Under the pieces are notes generated by a model that had not been told where the DNA came from, did no database searches, and saw nothing but the letters and a program-made list of their open reading frames with translations. From the NCBI GenBank assembly GCA_021820065.1, contig JAKAEE010000010.1:1-64000 (forward strand): 64,000 nucleotides of DNA. Reading direction: 5' to 3'. Below, piece by piece: positions 9,130 through 17,696 of this stretch (positions within the stretch are counted from its first letter, which is position 1; each line of letters opens with the position of its first letter). The DNA comes from Bacteroidota bacterium. GTDB taxonomy: Bacteria > Bacteroidota > Ignavibacteria > Ignavibacteriales > Melioribacteraceae. The position numbers and the translations under genes were made by a program.

Positions 9130-9603
9130 TCACATATTTGGTCTAACTACAATTTGTTTTGTTCTTACATACCCGCCGGTAACTTCAACTTGCGGCATGG
9201 CGTTCATTATCAGCTCTAATCTGTCGTTCTGCTTTTTAACCTCGCGCGTTAAGTCAAACAGCTGAACTTTGTACTCTTCCGATTGCGAATAGAAAAACAC
9301 AGTTAAAATCAGAAGGATGATTGTTACAGAATAAGTAATTGCAGAAAAAACTTTTTTATTTATGAAAAGCACTTTCTGTGTTTCATTCAATTTACCCACG
9401 GAGTGAAGAATTTTTTCGTCAAGCGTGTTGGGAAATACTTCTATTGTCTTTTCAATTCCATTTTTAAGTGCGTTCAGTTTCTTAAAGTATTCACGCGCTT
9501 CCGAATCTTGAGAAAGCATCGAGAACAAAACCGGCTCTTTGCCTTTTTCAAGTTCATCATCGAAGTAAAGATTTATCATGGTTTTCAAATCTTCGGTGCT
9601 CAT
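9130..9603 (-). CDS. Putative membrane anti-sigma factor
   Basis: This 157-aa protein has an acidic N-terminal cytoplasmic helix region (MSTEDLKTMINLYFDDELE), one transmembrane helix (about residues 84-104) and a short periplasmic coiled segment. It lacks the zinc-binding HxxxCxxC of ZAS anti-sigma factors. The call rests on its position: its start overlaps the sigma-factor stop by four bases, and its end abuts the TonB_C gene. It probably sequesters the co-encoded sigma factor. Confidence 0.65.
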   Translation of the reverse strand: MSTEDLKTMINLYFDDELEKGKEPVLFSMLSQDSEAREYFKKLNALKNGIEKTIEVFPNTLDEKILHSVGKLNETQKVLFINKKVFSAITYSVTIILLILTVFFYSQSEEYKVQLFDLTREVKKQNDRLELIMNAMPQVEVTGGYVRTKQIVVRPNM

Positions 9604-10139
9604 AACTGCCTCTCGTTCATAATTACTTTAGAAAGTTTATCAATAAGTTTTTGTCGCGTTTTATATAAACGGCTTTTAACAAGTTCCTCGTCAATGTTCA
9701 TTACATTGGCAATCTCTTTATATGAAAGCCCGCCGTATTCTTTTAGAAGGAAAATTTCGCTTTGTTCAGGCGCCATTGTTTCCAGTTCTTTTGTTATCAT
9801 TTCTTTCAGTTCAACATTTTCATATTCGTCGCTTAAACTTTTATTGTCCTTAATCTCCATCTCATCTGCATCGGCAACTCCGAATTGATCGACATGCGTT
9901 TTCTTGTTTCTAAAAAAAGTAAAAATTGCATTCCTGGTTGTTGTGAACAGCCAGACTTCAACACGTTCGCGGTTCTTTATCCGGTACATGTTTTCAAAGA
10001 ATTTCAAAAAAACATTTTGAATGATATCCTCACATACCATCCGGTCACTAATCATTTTGCGCGCGTAGTTATACAGTTTTCCTTTGTTCTGATTATAAAT
10101 CAGAGTAAACTCAACGATGTTCTTGGACGAATCGCTCAA
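9600..10139 (-). CDS. ECF-type RNA polymerase sigma factor
   Basis: This 179-aa sigma-70 family protein has region 2 at about residues 15-80 (CEDIIQNVFLKFFENMYRI, then VWLFTTTRNAIFTFFRN) and region 4 at about 120-170 (LSYKEIANVMNIDEELVKSR). There is no region 1 or 3, as expected for extracytoplasmic-function factors. It is the first gene of a three-gene unit with a membrane anti-sigma and a periplasmic TonB_C protein, so envelope signalling is the likely role. Confidence 0.9.
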   Translation of the reverse strand: MSDSSKNIVEFTLIYNQNKGKLYNYARKMISDRMVCEDIIQNVFLKFFENMYRIKNRERVEVWLFTTTRNAIFTFFRNKKTHVDQFGVADADEMEIKDNKSLSDEYENVELKEMITKELETMAPEQSEIFLLKEYGGLSYKEIANVMNIDEELVKSRLYKTRQKLIDKLSKVIMNERQL

Positions 10140-10212
10140 AAAGTATTTTCCCTTTTACTTAAAGATGCTTAAACGCGCCGAATGTTGCTTGAACAAAAAA
10201 TTATACGAAAAA

Positions 10213-10899
10213 TTATTTAATGGATGAGAGAACTGAATTCTGGATTTTATATAGCTCGGGAAGGTTATTCGTTTTCAGCGGGACGGCAGAAACTTCGTAG
10301 AATTTTGAACCGTACTCGAATACGACCACACGAACGCCCCTCCCGGCATTGTCCGTGTACTTATATTCCGCAAATTGTTTCTGGTTGAGCTCAAAATGTT
10401 TCTCATCAGAAAAACCTTTTAACGCTTTTCCGTATTTGGCAAGCTTAAAATCCTTGCTCGCCTGAACTGCCGACGACAGTTTGTCTTTGCCCAGTTCACT
10501 CAATGACTTTGAATCTATATTCAGCGGCACAAAATTCAATGTTTCCGAATAATCATCTTTGATCAGCCACAAATCGATGCAGTTGCATTCGTTGTCCGTT
10601 GCGGTAAACCAGCCATGAGGAATCTTAACCGAGAGTTGAGATGTTTGGGCTTTTGCAGTTTCATTTGTGAGCGGATAGTTCGAATCATTCGTTGTCGATA
10701 TCGAAGAAGAACAACGAACGAAAAGAAGAGAAGACAGAAAAATAAAATAGAACGCAGATGAACACGGACCCGCCTCCCTGCTTCGACACGATAAAATATG
10801 TCGAAGCAAGGCAATCCGGCTGGGCAGGTTAAACGAATTCACACAGATGTAATCCGCGACAATCCGTTTAATCAGCGCAATCCGCGTTCTATTCATCAT
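10213..10899 (-). CDS. Putative lipoprotein whose 5' end is a repeat element
   Basis: The body (from about residue 48) has a hydrophobic segment ending LLFVRC-SSS, a plausible lipobox, then a soluble domain of about 155 residues resembling PsbP/DUF1795-like lipoproteins (SVKIPHGWF near its start). The first 45 or so residues are encoded entirely by a repeat with 10-bp terminal inverted repeats (10746-10893). The frame begins directly behind the ahpC stop. No ATG lies between the repeat and the signal segment, so either the repeat supplies the start codon or the native 5' end was destroyed. Confidence 0.55.
   Translation of the reverse strand: MMNRTRIALIKRIVADYICVNSFNLPSRIALLRHILSCRSREAGPCSSAFYFIFLSSLLFVRCSSSISTTNDSNYPLTNETAKAQTSQLSVKIPHGWFTATDNECNCIDLWLIKDDYSETLNFVPLNIDSKSLSELGKDKLSSAVQASKDFKLAKYGKALKGFSDEKHFELNQKQFAEYKYTDNAGRGVRVVVFEYGSKFYEVSAVPLKTNNLPELYKIQNSVLSSIK
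10746..10893. repeat. MITE-like element with terminal inverted repeats and nested palindrome
   Basis: The element is bounded by AATAGAACGC (10746-10755) and GCGTTCTATT (10884-10893), exact reverse complements. Inside it, a GC-richer block (about 10769-10828) contains a second palindrome: TGCTTCGACA (10779-10788) pairing with TGTCGAAGCA (10799-10808). This looks like one repeat inserted into another. It lies between ahpC and the body of the lipoprotein gene. Confidence 0.65.
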
Positions 10900-11463
10900 T
10901 TAGATTTTTCCAACAAGATCAACGCCGGGTTTCAATGTCTCGGCGCCTGGTTCCCAGCTTGCCGGACAAACTTGTTCCGGATGTTTTCTAACGTAAGCAG
11001 CGGCTCTTAATCTTCTCAAAATTTCTTTCGAGCTTCTGCCGATGCTGTTATCATGAATGTCAATGGTTTTCAAAATTCCATCGGGATCAATGATAAATGT
11101 TCCGCGCAATGAAAGTCCGTCTGCTTCGATATACGTGCCGAACTCTTTGCAGATTTTTCCAGTCGGATCCGCGCCCATCGGATATTTTATTTTACCGATT
11201 GCTTTTGATGAATCATGCCAAGCAAAATGCGCAAACACGGTGTCGGTACTGAAACTGATAACCTCAGCGCCTTCTTTTTTGAACTCATCATAATGATGCG
11301 CAGCTTCTTCTAATTCTGTCGGGCAGACAAAAGTAAAATCTGCCGGATAAAATAAAAGCACAATCCACTTTCCTTTGAGTTCAGAAAGGCTCATCGTTTT
11401 GAATTCGTTGTTGTGATAAACTTCGAACTTCATGTCGGGTACTTGCTCACCGATCTTTACCAT
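10900..11463 (-). CDS. ahpC: Peroxiredoxin (AhpC-type, typical 2-Cys)
   Basis: Thiol peroxidase reducing H2O2 and organic hydroperoxides in the cytosol. The peroxidatic Cys47 sits in FTFVCPTE, and the resolving Cys166 in EQVCPASWEPG. The length of 187 aa is exactly that of AhpC. No ahpF is adjacent, so the reductant is encoded elsewhere. A strong AAGGAG precedes the start. The next frame begins one base after its stop, inside a repeat element. Confidence 0.95.
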   Translation of the reverse strand: MVKIGEQVPDMKFEVYHNNEFKTMSLSELKGKWIVLLFYPADFTFVCPTELEEAAHHYDEFKKEGAEVISFSTDTVFAHFAWHDSSKAIGKIKYPMGADPTGKICKEFGTYIEADGLSLRGTFIIDPDGILKTIDIHDNSIGRSSKEILRRLRAAAYVRKHPEQVCPASWEPGAETLKPGVDLVGKI

Positions 11464-11466
11464 ATA

Positions 11467-11476
11467 TATGTCTCCT
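11467..11476 (-). promoter_or_regulatory. Strong ribosome binding site of ahpC
   Basis: On the minus strand AAGGAGACATATATATG places a near-consensus Shine-Dalgarno upstream of the ahpC ATG, one of the strongest in the window. This fits a highly expressed peroxiredoxin. Confidence 0.6.
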
Positions 11477-11540
11477 TATTTTTATAATGAAAGAATTTCC
11501 TATTTCAAAAATACAAAAGATTTGTGCGGTTTAAAACGCA

Positions 11541-11563
11541 GAGACGACCCGATGGGCCGCCTC
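11541..11563 (-). repeat. Imperfect palindrome, possible terminator of the PorV-like gene
   Basis: GAGACGACCC (11541-11550), GAT, GGGCCGCCTC (11554-11563) pair over 10 bp with two G-U wobbles in the minus-strand transcript, followed there by TGCGTTTT. It sits downstream of the PorV-like gene and upstream of ahpC. It may be a REP copy or an ordinary terminator. Confidence 0.45.
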
Positions 11564-11607
11564 ATAAACATTGAAGAGATGCTTGGGCTGCCAAATACAA
11601 GAACTAA

Positions 11608-12648
11608 TTAAAGCTGATCCCTCAAAAACTTCGGTTCTTCTAATGTGAGTATTAGCGAGATTCTATGCGTATCCGGCAGACGTTCGATTTCGGATTGGCT
11701 GAAGCGCGCAAACGAATAATCGATTTGAAGTTTCGGTAAAAATACTCCGGCGCCAACTGTAAATTGTTTTACGTCGTTGTATCCGGCGCGTACTGCAAAA
11801 ATATTTTTGAAGTTATATTCGAATCCGCCGTGCAGATCAAAACTAACCGGACCTAGATGAAAAGTTGAAGCCGTTTGGCGATTTTCAAACCGAAGATCAA
11901 AATCAACTGCCGGCATAATCGTCCCGCCCAAGAATTTTATAGAGTATGCTGCGCCGACTTTTGCTGTCGGAGTTATCAATTCATTTCTACCGGTACTCCA
12001 AGCAACTATTGTTGTAGTGACATCTTGAACATTTGCGCCGAGGAATAAATTTTCAATCGGGTTATAAAACGCGCCGACATCAAAACCAATTCCCATGGCG
12101 CTGTACTCGGCAATATTCCGTTTGATCAATTTAACATTTGCGCCCCAATAGAAATTATCCGAATGTCTTTTTGCAAATGAAAAATAGAGCGACCAATCAG
12201 CATTACTGAATTCGCTAATCATAGAATAATTCAATCGCGTAAATTTCTGGTAATCAGATGGCGGAAGAGGGTTTCCGTTTGCATCTAAACCAGCTAAACG
12301 GGTATCAGGAATACCGTCAACGCTTACTCGAATGAGACTGACTCCAAAACTCATATCTTTGCCATAAGGAATGGCAACCGCGCCGTAATTGTAATTTACT
12401 AAACTTCCGAAATGCTCTTCGTGCATCAATGCAACTTGAGGATAATTAATCCGCGCCAGACCCGCGGGATTCCAGTAACCGGCAGTTACATCATTAACAA
12501 TTGCAACTTGAGCGCTTCCCATGGCAAGTGCGCGTCCGCCAACTCCAATGGCTAAAAACTCGCCGGCATATTTTCCGATCACGGTTTGGGAGTAAAGAGA
12601 TGTAATTGAAATGAAGAGAAAGGAAAGAACAAGCGTTACTTTTTTCAT
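11608..12648 (-). CDS. PorV/PorQ-family outer-membrane protein
   Basis: This 346-aa protein has a signal peptide (to about residue 20, SLYSQ) followed by the family signature GVGGRALAMGSAQVA and WNPAGLARI, then a beta-rich barrel. PorV is the lipid-raft/attachment-complex partner of the T9SS, and related UPF0164 proteins are abundant in Ignavibacteria and Bacteroidota. This fits the T9SS-sorted protein at 2278. Orthology to PorV itself cannot be settled from sequence alone, because paralogues are common. Confidence 0.8.
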   Translation of the reverse strand: MKKVTLVLSFLFISITSLYSQTVIGKYAGEFLAIGVGGRALAMGSAQVAIVNDVTAGYWNPAGLARINYPQVALMHEEHFGSLVNYNYGAVAIPYGKDMSFGVSLIRVSVDGIPDTRLAGLDANGNPLPPSDYQKFTRLNYSMISEFSNADWSLYFSFAKRHSDNFYWGANVKLIKRNIAEYSAMGIGFDVGAFYNPIENLFLGANVQDVTTTIVAWSTGRNELITPTAKVGAAYSIKFLGGTIMPAVDFDLRFENRQTASTFHLGPVSFDLHGGFEYNFKNIFAVRAGYNDVKQFTVGAGVFLPKLQIDYSFARFSQSEIERLPDTHRISLILTLEEPKFLRDQL

Positions 12649-12796
12649 AAATGATTTTCCCGAAAAATGGTTATCGTAACAATAACTATAGCCTCTCTCC
12701 TTTGGTTACCACAATTATAATTTATCTTAACCTACTTCGCAACGTAATTTTATTACCATAACTCATTCCCGCATAAAGCGGAACCGAATGGATTAA

Positions 12797-13543
12797 TTAT
12801 TTCTTCTCAGTTTGTTTTGCTACCGCATTAATTGCAGCGTTGATTGCATCCTGGTCACCGAGATAATAATGCTTAATCGGTTTCAAATCTTTATCGAGTT
12901 CATATACCAAAGGAACGCCGGTAGGAATATTCAGCTCAACGATTTCGGCTTCGGAAACGTTATCGAGATATTTTACGAGCGCGCGCAGACTGTTACCGTG
13001 CGCTGCGATGATAACACGTTTACCGCTCTTAATTGTCGGTGCAATCGTTTCATGCCAGTACGGAAGAAATCTATCAACTGTCAGCTTTAAACTTTCGGTA
13101 AGAGGAACATCTTTCTTATCCATGTCGGCGTAACGGCGGTCTCTGCCGGGATACCTTTCATCGTTTTCATCGAGAGCCGGCGGCGGAACATCGTAACTTC
13201 TTCTCCACAATTTTACTTTTTCGTTTCCGTATTTCTCAGCCGTCTCGGCTTTGTTCAACCCTTGAAGCGCGCCGTACATTCTTTCGTTGAGTCTCCACGA
13301 CTTTACAACCGGTATCCACCATAAATCCAATTCTTCCAATGCCATATTCAATGTTCTGACCGCCCTTTTTAGTACCGACGTGAATGCGATATCAAAAGTG
13401 TAACCTTCCGCTTTAAGAACTTTTCCGGCTTGTTTTGCTTCTTCCAAACCCTTCTCGGAAAGATCCACATCTGTCCATCCGGTAAAAAGATTTAATTTAT
13501 TCCATTCGCTTTCGCCGTGGCGCAATAAAACTACTTTGTACAT
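12797..13543 (-). CDS. gpmA: 2,3-bisphosphoglycerate-dependent phosphoglycerate mutase
   Basis: Glycolytic interconversion of 3- and 2-phosphoglycerate. The catalytic histidine is in LRHGESEWN close to the N-terminus, followed by [14 protein letters not shown]; the second His is in [10 protein letters not shown]. With ATG at 13543 (AAGGAA just upstream) the protein is 248 aa, the usual GpmA length. The 11-residue extension from 13576 is unlikely. Monocistronic. Confidence 0.95.
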   Translation of the reverse strand: MYKVVLLRHGESEWNKLNLFTGWTDVDLSEKGLEEAKQAGKVLKAEGYTFDIAFTSVLKRAVRTLNMALEELDLWWIPVVKSWRLNERMYGALQGLNKAETAEKYGNEKVKLWRRSYDVPPPALDENDERYPGRDRRYADMDKKDVPLTESLKLTVDRFLPYWHETIAPTIKSGKRVIIAAHGNSLRALVKYLDNVSEAEIVELNIPTGVPLVYELDKDLKPIKHYYLGDQDAINAAINAVAKQTEKK

Positions 13544-13667
13544 GTTAATTCCTTGTTTCTTAAATATGCTTGACAAATATAAAACTAATTTCTCGACATT
13601 TCGAGAGTCAATGATGTATGATCAATAATACCATGAAAATAATTCGGTCGATTTCTTAAATTTAGTT

Positions 13668-14192
13668 ATGAACGAAACCAATCTCCTAAAAGAACGTGAA
13701 TCTTTGCCTCGAAGAAAGAATATCCGTTTGAAAGGATATGATTACTCAAACGCGAACTGGTATTTCGTCACTATTTGCGCTCACAGTAAGAAAAAGTTAT
13801 TTGGAAATGTTATCAAAACAAAAGTGCGTCTAAATACCATTGGCAAAATTATTGATGAGACATGGAAAGAAATTCCACTGCATTATCAAAACGCTGAACT
13901 AGATTATTACGTAATAATGCCTAATCATTTCCATGGTATTCTAATACTGAATGAATTAAAACATCGTACGGGCGAGGCATGCCTCGCCCCAACTTTGGGA
14001 AACATTATAGGATCGTTTAAGTCCGCGTCCTCCAAGAGAATTCATAAAGCACACGTTGAATCGCTCTCAATAATTTGGCAACGAAATTATTACGAGCATA
14101 TAATTCGGAACGAAAAAGATCTGTACAATATCAGAAAATACATAGAGCTGAATCCTCTGAAATGGGAATTGGATGAAAACTACGTTCCTTAG
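13668..14192 (+). CDS. REP-associated tyrosine transposase (RAYT, Y1/HUH family)
   Basis: This 174-aa single-domain IS200-like transposase has the HUH metal motif in MPNHFHG (His87, His89), the catalytic tyrosine region WQRNYYEHII (Tyr141/142) and the family ending LNPLKWEL. RAYTs mobilise or maintain REP palindromes. A perfect 20-bp palindrome (13970-13989) lies inside the coding region, in frame, encoding part of the loop after the HUH strand. A second RAYT at 22328 carries palindromes at the same place. It has no flanking inverted repeats of an IS. Confidence 0.9.
   Translation: MNETNLLKERESLPRRKNIRLKGYDYSNANWYFVTICAHSKKKLFGNVIKTKVRLNTIGKIIDETWKEIPLHYQNAELDYYVIMPNHFHGILILNELKHRTGEACLAPTLGNIIGSFKSASSKRIHKAHVESLSIIWQRNYYEHIIRNEKDLYNIRKYIELNPLKWELDENYVP
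13970..13989. repeat. Perfect palindrome inside the first RAYT gene
   Basis: GGGCGAGGCATGCCTCGCCC, a 20-bp perfect palindrome preceded by GTAC, lies within the transposase coding sequence at about residues 101-108. The composition and head match the GTAGGGGCGA palindromes of the second RAYT. Confidence 0.75.
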
Positions 14193-14280
14193 TCCAAAAT
14201 TAGAAAGGAATCTCAACCGCAGCAGTCTCTGTTTCATTTGAATTCGGCTTACCATATCTTTGCGTAAAGAAGGATAGACA

Positions 14281-14736
14281 ATGGACGGTTTAATCTACAA
14301 TTATTTTTCCGATGACGAATTTCTGCGTGTATCGAACAAAATTAAAAATGCAGAGAAAACAACTTCCGGAGAAATCCGTGTAGCGATTAAAGAGCACCGG
14401 CATTTTTTAGACCGCAAGAAAAATATCCGTCAGCTTGCGGAAAAAGAATTTCACAAACTCAACATGCACAACACACGTGATAAAACCGGCATTCTGCTTT
14501 TTTTGCTTCTTAGGGACCGGCAATTCTACATCCTCGCCGATCAAGGGATTCATGAAAAAGTGGGCAACGAAACATGGGATAAATTGCGCGATGAGATTCA
14601 GCAGAAATTTCAGAACGGAAATTTTTGCGACGGGATTATATGGGGTGTTGAACGAGTCGGCAAAATTCTTACTAAACACTTCCCGGTTAAGCCCGACGAC
14701 ACCAACGAACTTTCCAACGAAATTGTCATTGAATAA
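14281..14736 (+). CDS. TPM-domain (YgcG-like) protein
   Basis: A 151-aa protein formed by one TPM domain, with SGEIRVAIKEH near residue 30, the central KTGILLFLLLRDRQFYILAD strand-turn-strand and DGIIWGVERVGKIL. TPM domains occur in the photosystem II repair protein TLP18.3 and in many bacterial envelope proteins. Here there is no signal peptide or membrane anchor, so it is predicted to be cytosolic. It is followed by a decayed region. Confidence 0.8.
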   Translation: MDGLIYNYFSDDEFLRVSNKIKNAEKTTSGEIRVAIKEHRHFLDRKKNIRQLAEKEFHKLNMHNTRDKTGILLFLLLRDRQFYILADQGIHEKVGNETWDKLRDEIQQKFQNGNFCDGIIWGVERVGKILTKHFPVKPDDTNELSNEIVIE

Positions 14737-14785
14737 TTCGAAACTATTTTCGAATTTTCTTTTGTCCTTGTCTGTTTAGTGATTC

Positions 14786-15180
14786 ATGAAAATCAATAGA
14801 AAAAGTTTTATAAAGAAAAGTTCGTTTGCATTTCTTGGCGCAGTTTTCTCTCCTCTTTTTTTCAAGAACATCACGCAAGCCGAACCTTCAATCAAACTGA
14901 ATTACAAACCGGAACCGGATATACATTCGAGATCATGATCTCCGGATTGCTTCAGCATAATGCATATCACGACGGACAGATTTTTTTGCTAAAGAAATAG
15001 CCGGTGCAGTAAACAGACAATTTCCTTCCTCTACCTATTTGGCGGCTATTCAATTATATTAATCGCACAAAAAAGATTCTTTTTGCTGCGTTGCCGGGTT
15101 CAGCAATTATTTTGTCGATCTCGAAATAAATTTGCAAAACGAAATCATTAAAAGAACTGAACACACAGGCGCGTAATTAA
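14786..15180 (+). pseudogene. Decayed region: Tat-like N-terminus and DinB-family C-terminal remnant
   Basis: This 500-base gap between genes holds coding debris. An open stretch from ATG 14786 to TGA 14936 gives a 50-residue peptide with a Tat-like start (NRKSFIKKSSFAFLGAVFSP). In another frame, 14936-15000 encodes MISGLLQHNAYHDGQIFLLKK and a stop. That matches the C-terminal helix of DinB-family proteins, including the metal-binding HNAYH. Further out-of-frame stretches (FPSSTYLAAIQLY, FVDLEINLQNEIIKRTEH) follow. It is most likely the remains of two or more genes joined by deletions. Confidence 0.5.
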
Positions 15181-15187
15181 AACCGCG

Positions 15188-15217
15188 TTGTCATTCCGGC
15201 GAAAGCTGGAATGACAA
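15188..15217. repeat. Short palindromic repeat upstream of pepP-like gene
   Basis: TTGTCATTCC (15188-15197) and GGAATGACAA (15208-15217) form a perfect 10-bp stem with loop GGCGAAAGCT. There is no T-run on the plus strand. This type of GTCATTCC hairpin is a widespread intergenic repeat in bacterial genomes. Confidence 0.7.
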
Positions 15218-15238
15218 CCAAAGTGAAAGGATAAATTC

Positions 15239-16633
15239 ATGTTCGACAAAAAAATCTACATCGACCGCAGAAGAGAATTAAAAAAACAAATCGGCAGCGG
15301 ATTAATTTTATTTCTCGGAAACAGTGAAGCACCGATGAACTACGGTGATAACGGTTACCGCTTTAGACAAGACAGCACTTTTCTTTATTACTTCGGGCTG
15401 GATTTCTCGGACTTTGCCGCGTTGATCGACGTTGATGAGGACAAAGAAATTATTTTCGGAAATGATTTTTCTCTCGACGACACCGTTTGGACGGGCCCGC
15501 AGCCAACGGTTAAGAAGCGTGCCGCAAAAAGCGGTATCCAATCGACGGCAAACTTAGATGAACTATTCACGATGTGCGGCAATGCTGTTAAACAAGGGAG
15601 AAAAATTCATTTCATTCCTCAGTACCGCCATGATAATATTTTGATGATTCATAAACTTCTCGGTCTCGCGCCTAAACGTGTTAATGAGTACGCATCAACT
15701 AAATTGATAAAAGCCGTTGCAGAGCAGCGCTATATTAAATCGAAAGAAGAACTCGACGAAATTGAAAAAGCAATTGAAATTTCTTACGCAATGCAAACCA
15801 CCGCAATGCGTTTTGCAAAACCGGGGATGTATGAACGTGAAGTTGCCGGATTTATCGAAGGACTTGCTCTTTCGCTCGGCAATGGACTTGCTTTCCCAAC
15901 AATTTTTTCGCGTCACGGCGAAACGCTTCATAATCATTATCACGGCAACAGATTGAAAGACGGAGATCTTGTTGTGAATGATTCCGGCGCCGAAACGGTT
16001 ATGCACTACGCGGGCGATATTACACGCACTTTTCCCGTAAGCGGAAAATTTACTCCTCAGCAAAAAGAAATTTATGAGCTCGTTCTTATTTCTCAACTCA
16101 CAGCTATTTCGGAAATTAAACCGGGAAAAAATTTCAAAGATGTTCATCTCAAAACCGCAACAGTGATTACCGAAGGTTTGAAATCTTTCGGCTTCATGAA
16201 AGGTAATATTAAAACAGCCGTTGAAGCCGGCGCACATGCGTTGTTCTTTCCGCACGGATTGGGACATTTGATGGGACTCGATGTACACGATATGGAAAAC
16301 TTCGGCGAAAATAATTTTGGTTACGATGAAAGAACAAAACGCAGTACACAGTTCGGATTGAAATATTTACGATTTGCCCGCCCGCTCGTTCCGGGAATTG
16401 TCCTAACCGTGGAACCTGGAATTTATTTTATCCCGCAGCTAATTGATAAATGGCTGGGCGAGAAAAAATTCACCGAGTTCATCAACTACAAAAGAGTAAA
16501 TCAGTACAGAAGTTTCGGCGGAATTAGAATTGAAGATGATATTGTAGTAACGAAAAACGGCTGCCGTGTTCTCGGCAAGCCGATTCCAAAAGCAGTTGAA
16601 GATGTTGAAGCAGTTGCATCAGATAAAATTTAA
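15239..16633 (+). CDS. Aminopeptidase P family Xaa-Pro peptidase (M24B)
   Basis: Removes the N-terminal residue from peptides whose second residue is proline. An N-terminal aminopeptidase-P domain (about residues 1-135, DSTFLYYFGLDFSD) is followed by the pita-bread metallopeptidase domain. That domain has metal ligands in VVNDSGAE, HYAGDITRTF, HGLGHLMGLDVHD, LTVEPGIYF and GGIRIEDDIV. The length of 464 aa is typical. It is the first gene of the imino-acid cluster, 5 bases before the hydroxyproline dehydratase gene. It would liberate proline and hydroxyproline from peptides. Confidence 0.92.
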   Translation: MFDKKIYIDRRRELKKQIGSGLILFLGNSEAPMNYGDNGYRFRQDSTFLYYFGLDFSDFAALIDVDEDKEIIFGNDFSLDDTVWTGPQPTVKKRAAKSGIQSTANLDELFTMCGNAVKQGRKIHFIPQYRHDNILMIHKLLGLAPKRVNEYASTKLIKAVAEQRYIKSKEELDEIEKAIEISYAMQTTAMRFAKPGMYEREVAGFIEGLALSLGNGLAFPTIFSRHGETLHNHYHGNRLKDGDLVVNDSGAETVMHYAGDITRTFPVSGKFTPQQKEIYELVLISQLTAISEIKPGKNFKDVHLKTATVITEGLKSFGFMKGNIKTAVEAGAHALFFPHGLGHLMGLDVHDMENFGENNFGYDERTKRSTQFGLKYLRFARPLVPGIVLTVEPGIYFIPQLIDKWLGEKKFTEFINYKRVNQYRSFGGIRIEDDIVVTKNGCRVLGKPIPKAVEDVEAVASDKI

Positions 16634-16638
16634 CATGC

Positions 16639-17691
16639 ATGACATTCACATCACACTTTCATAAGATAGCCGGATGGGTTCCGCCGGATGACTGGCTGGA
16701 AATTGAAACCATCGATGCCCATACGGCCGGTGAGCCGCTTCGCATCATTCTAAGCGGGCTGCCCGAAATAAAAGGCGGAACGATCTTAGAAAAACGCCGC
16801 TTTATGAAACAGCATTTCGATAATCTCCGCACTTCTCTTATGTTCGAGCCGCGCGGACACGCCGACATGTACGGATGCATTATTACACCTCCCGTTTCAC
16901 GCGACGCAGACTTCGGTGTGATATTCATGCACAATGAAGGTTACAGCACAATGTGCGGACATGGAATTATTGCCGTAACAAAAGTTGTGCTCGAAACGGG
17001 AATGTTTGAATTGATAGAACCGGAGACCACTATTAAGATTAATTCCCCCGCCGGGTTAATTACTTCGCACGCAAAAGTTAAAGACGGCAAAATCGAATCT
17101 ATTTATTTCGAAAATGTTCCGTCGTTCGTTTACGCGGTTGATCAAACTGTTGATGTGCCGAAACTTGGAAAGATAAATTTCGATATTGCATTCGGCGGAG
17201 CGTTTTATGCTTTCGTAAAAGCAAACCAGCTCGGATTCAAAATGCACGAGAGCGAATTCAGCGGGCTGATAGAAAAAGGTATGATGATTAAACGTGCGGT
17301 GATGAAAAACTTTCCTATCAAGCATCCTTTCGATGACGATTTAAGTTTTCTCTACGGAACAATTTTTTACGGTCACCCGTTAAGCAAGAACGCGGACAGC
17401 CGTAACGTTTGTATTTTCGCTGAAGGAGAAGTTGACCGGAGTCCAACTGGAACCGGTGTAAGCGCACGAATGGCTCTTCATTTTTCAAAAGGCGAGATAA
17501 AGATCAATCAACCAATGATTATTGAAAGCATCATTGGCAGCAAGTTCACAGGAAAAGTTTTGCGGACAACTAAATTCGGCAAATACGACGCGGTTATTCC
17601 TCAAGTTGAGGGAAACGCTTTCATTACAGGTAAAAATACTTTTTACATTAATCCAAATGACCCTCTCAAAAACGGATTTATTTTACGATAG
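16639..17691 (+). CDS. trans-3-hydroxy-L-proline dehydratase (proline racemase superfamily)
   Basis: Proline-racemase fold, 350 aa. The first catalytic residue is Cys106 in MCGHG. The second position, Cys in racemases and 4-hydroxyproline epimerases, is Thr270 in DRSPTGTG. In the family, the Cys/Thr pair marks trans-3-hydroxy-L-proline dehydratase (human L3HYPDH), which makes delta1-pyrroline-2-carboxylate. The reaction call is therefore inference from the active-site pair. It lies directly behind a Xaa-Pro peptidase and ahead of proline dehydrogenase, which fits use of collagen-type imino acids. Confidence 0.85.
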   Translation: MTFTSHFHKIAGWVPPDDWLEIETIDAHTAGEPLRIILSGLPEIKGGTILEKRRFMKQHFDNLRTSLMFEPRGHADMYGCIITPPVSRDADFGVIFMHNEGYSTMCGHGIIAVTKVVLETGMFELIEPETTIKINSPAGLITSHAKVKDGKIESIYFENVPSFVYAVDQTVDVPKLGKINFDIAFGGAFYAFVKANQLGFKMHESEFSGLIEKGMMIKRAVMKNFPIKHPFDDDLSFLYGTIFYGHPLSKNADSRNVCIFAEGEVDRSPTGTGVSARMALHFSKGEIKINQPMIIESIIGSKFTGKVLRTTKFGKYDAVIPQVEGNAFITGKNTFYINPNDPLKNGFILR

Positions 17692-17696
17692 GAGTT

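Noticed and set aside
16639..17691. Annotation as proline racemase or 4-hydroxyproline epimerase
   Set aside because: The second catalytic cysteine is threonine (Thr270), which is the dehydratase pattern.
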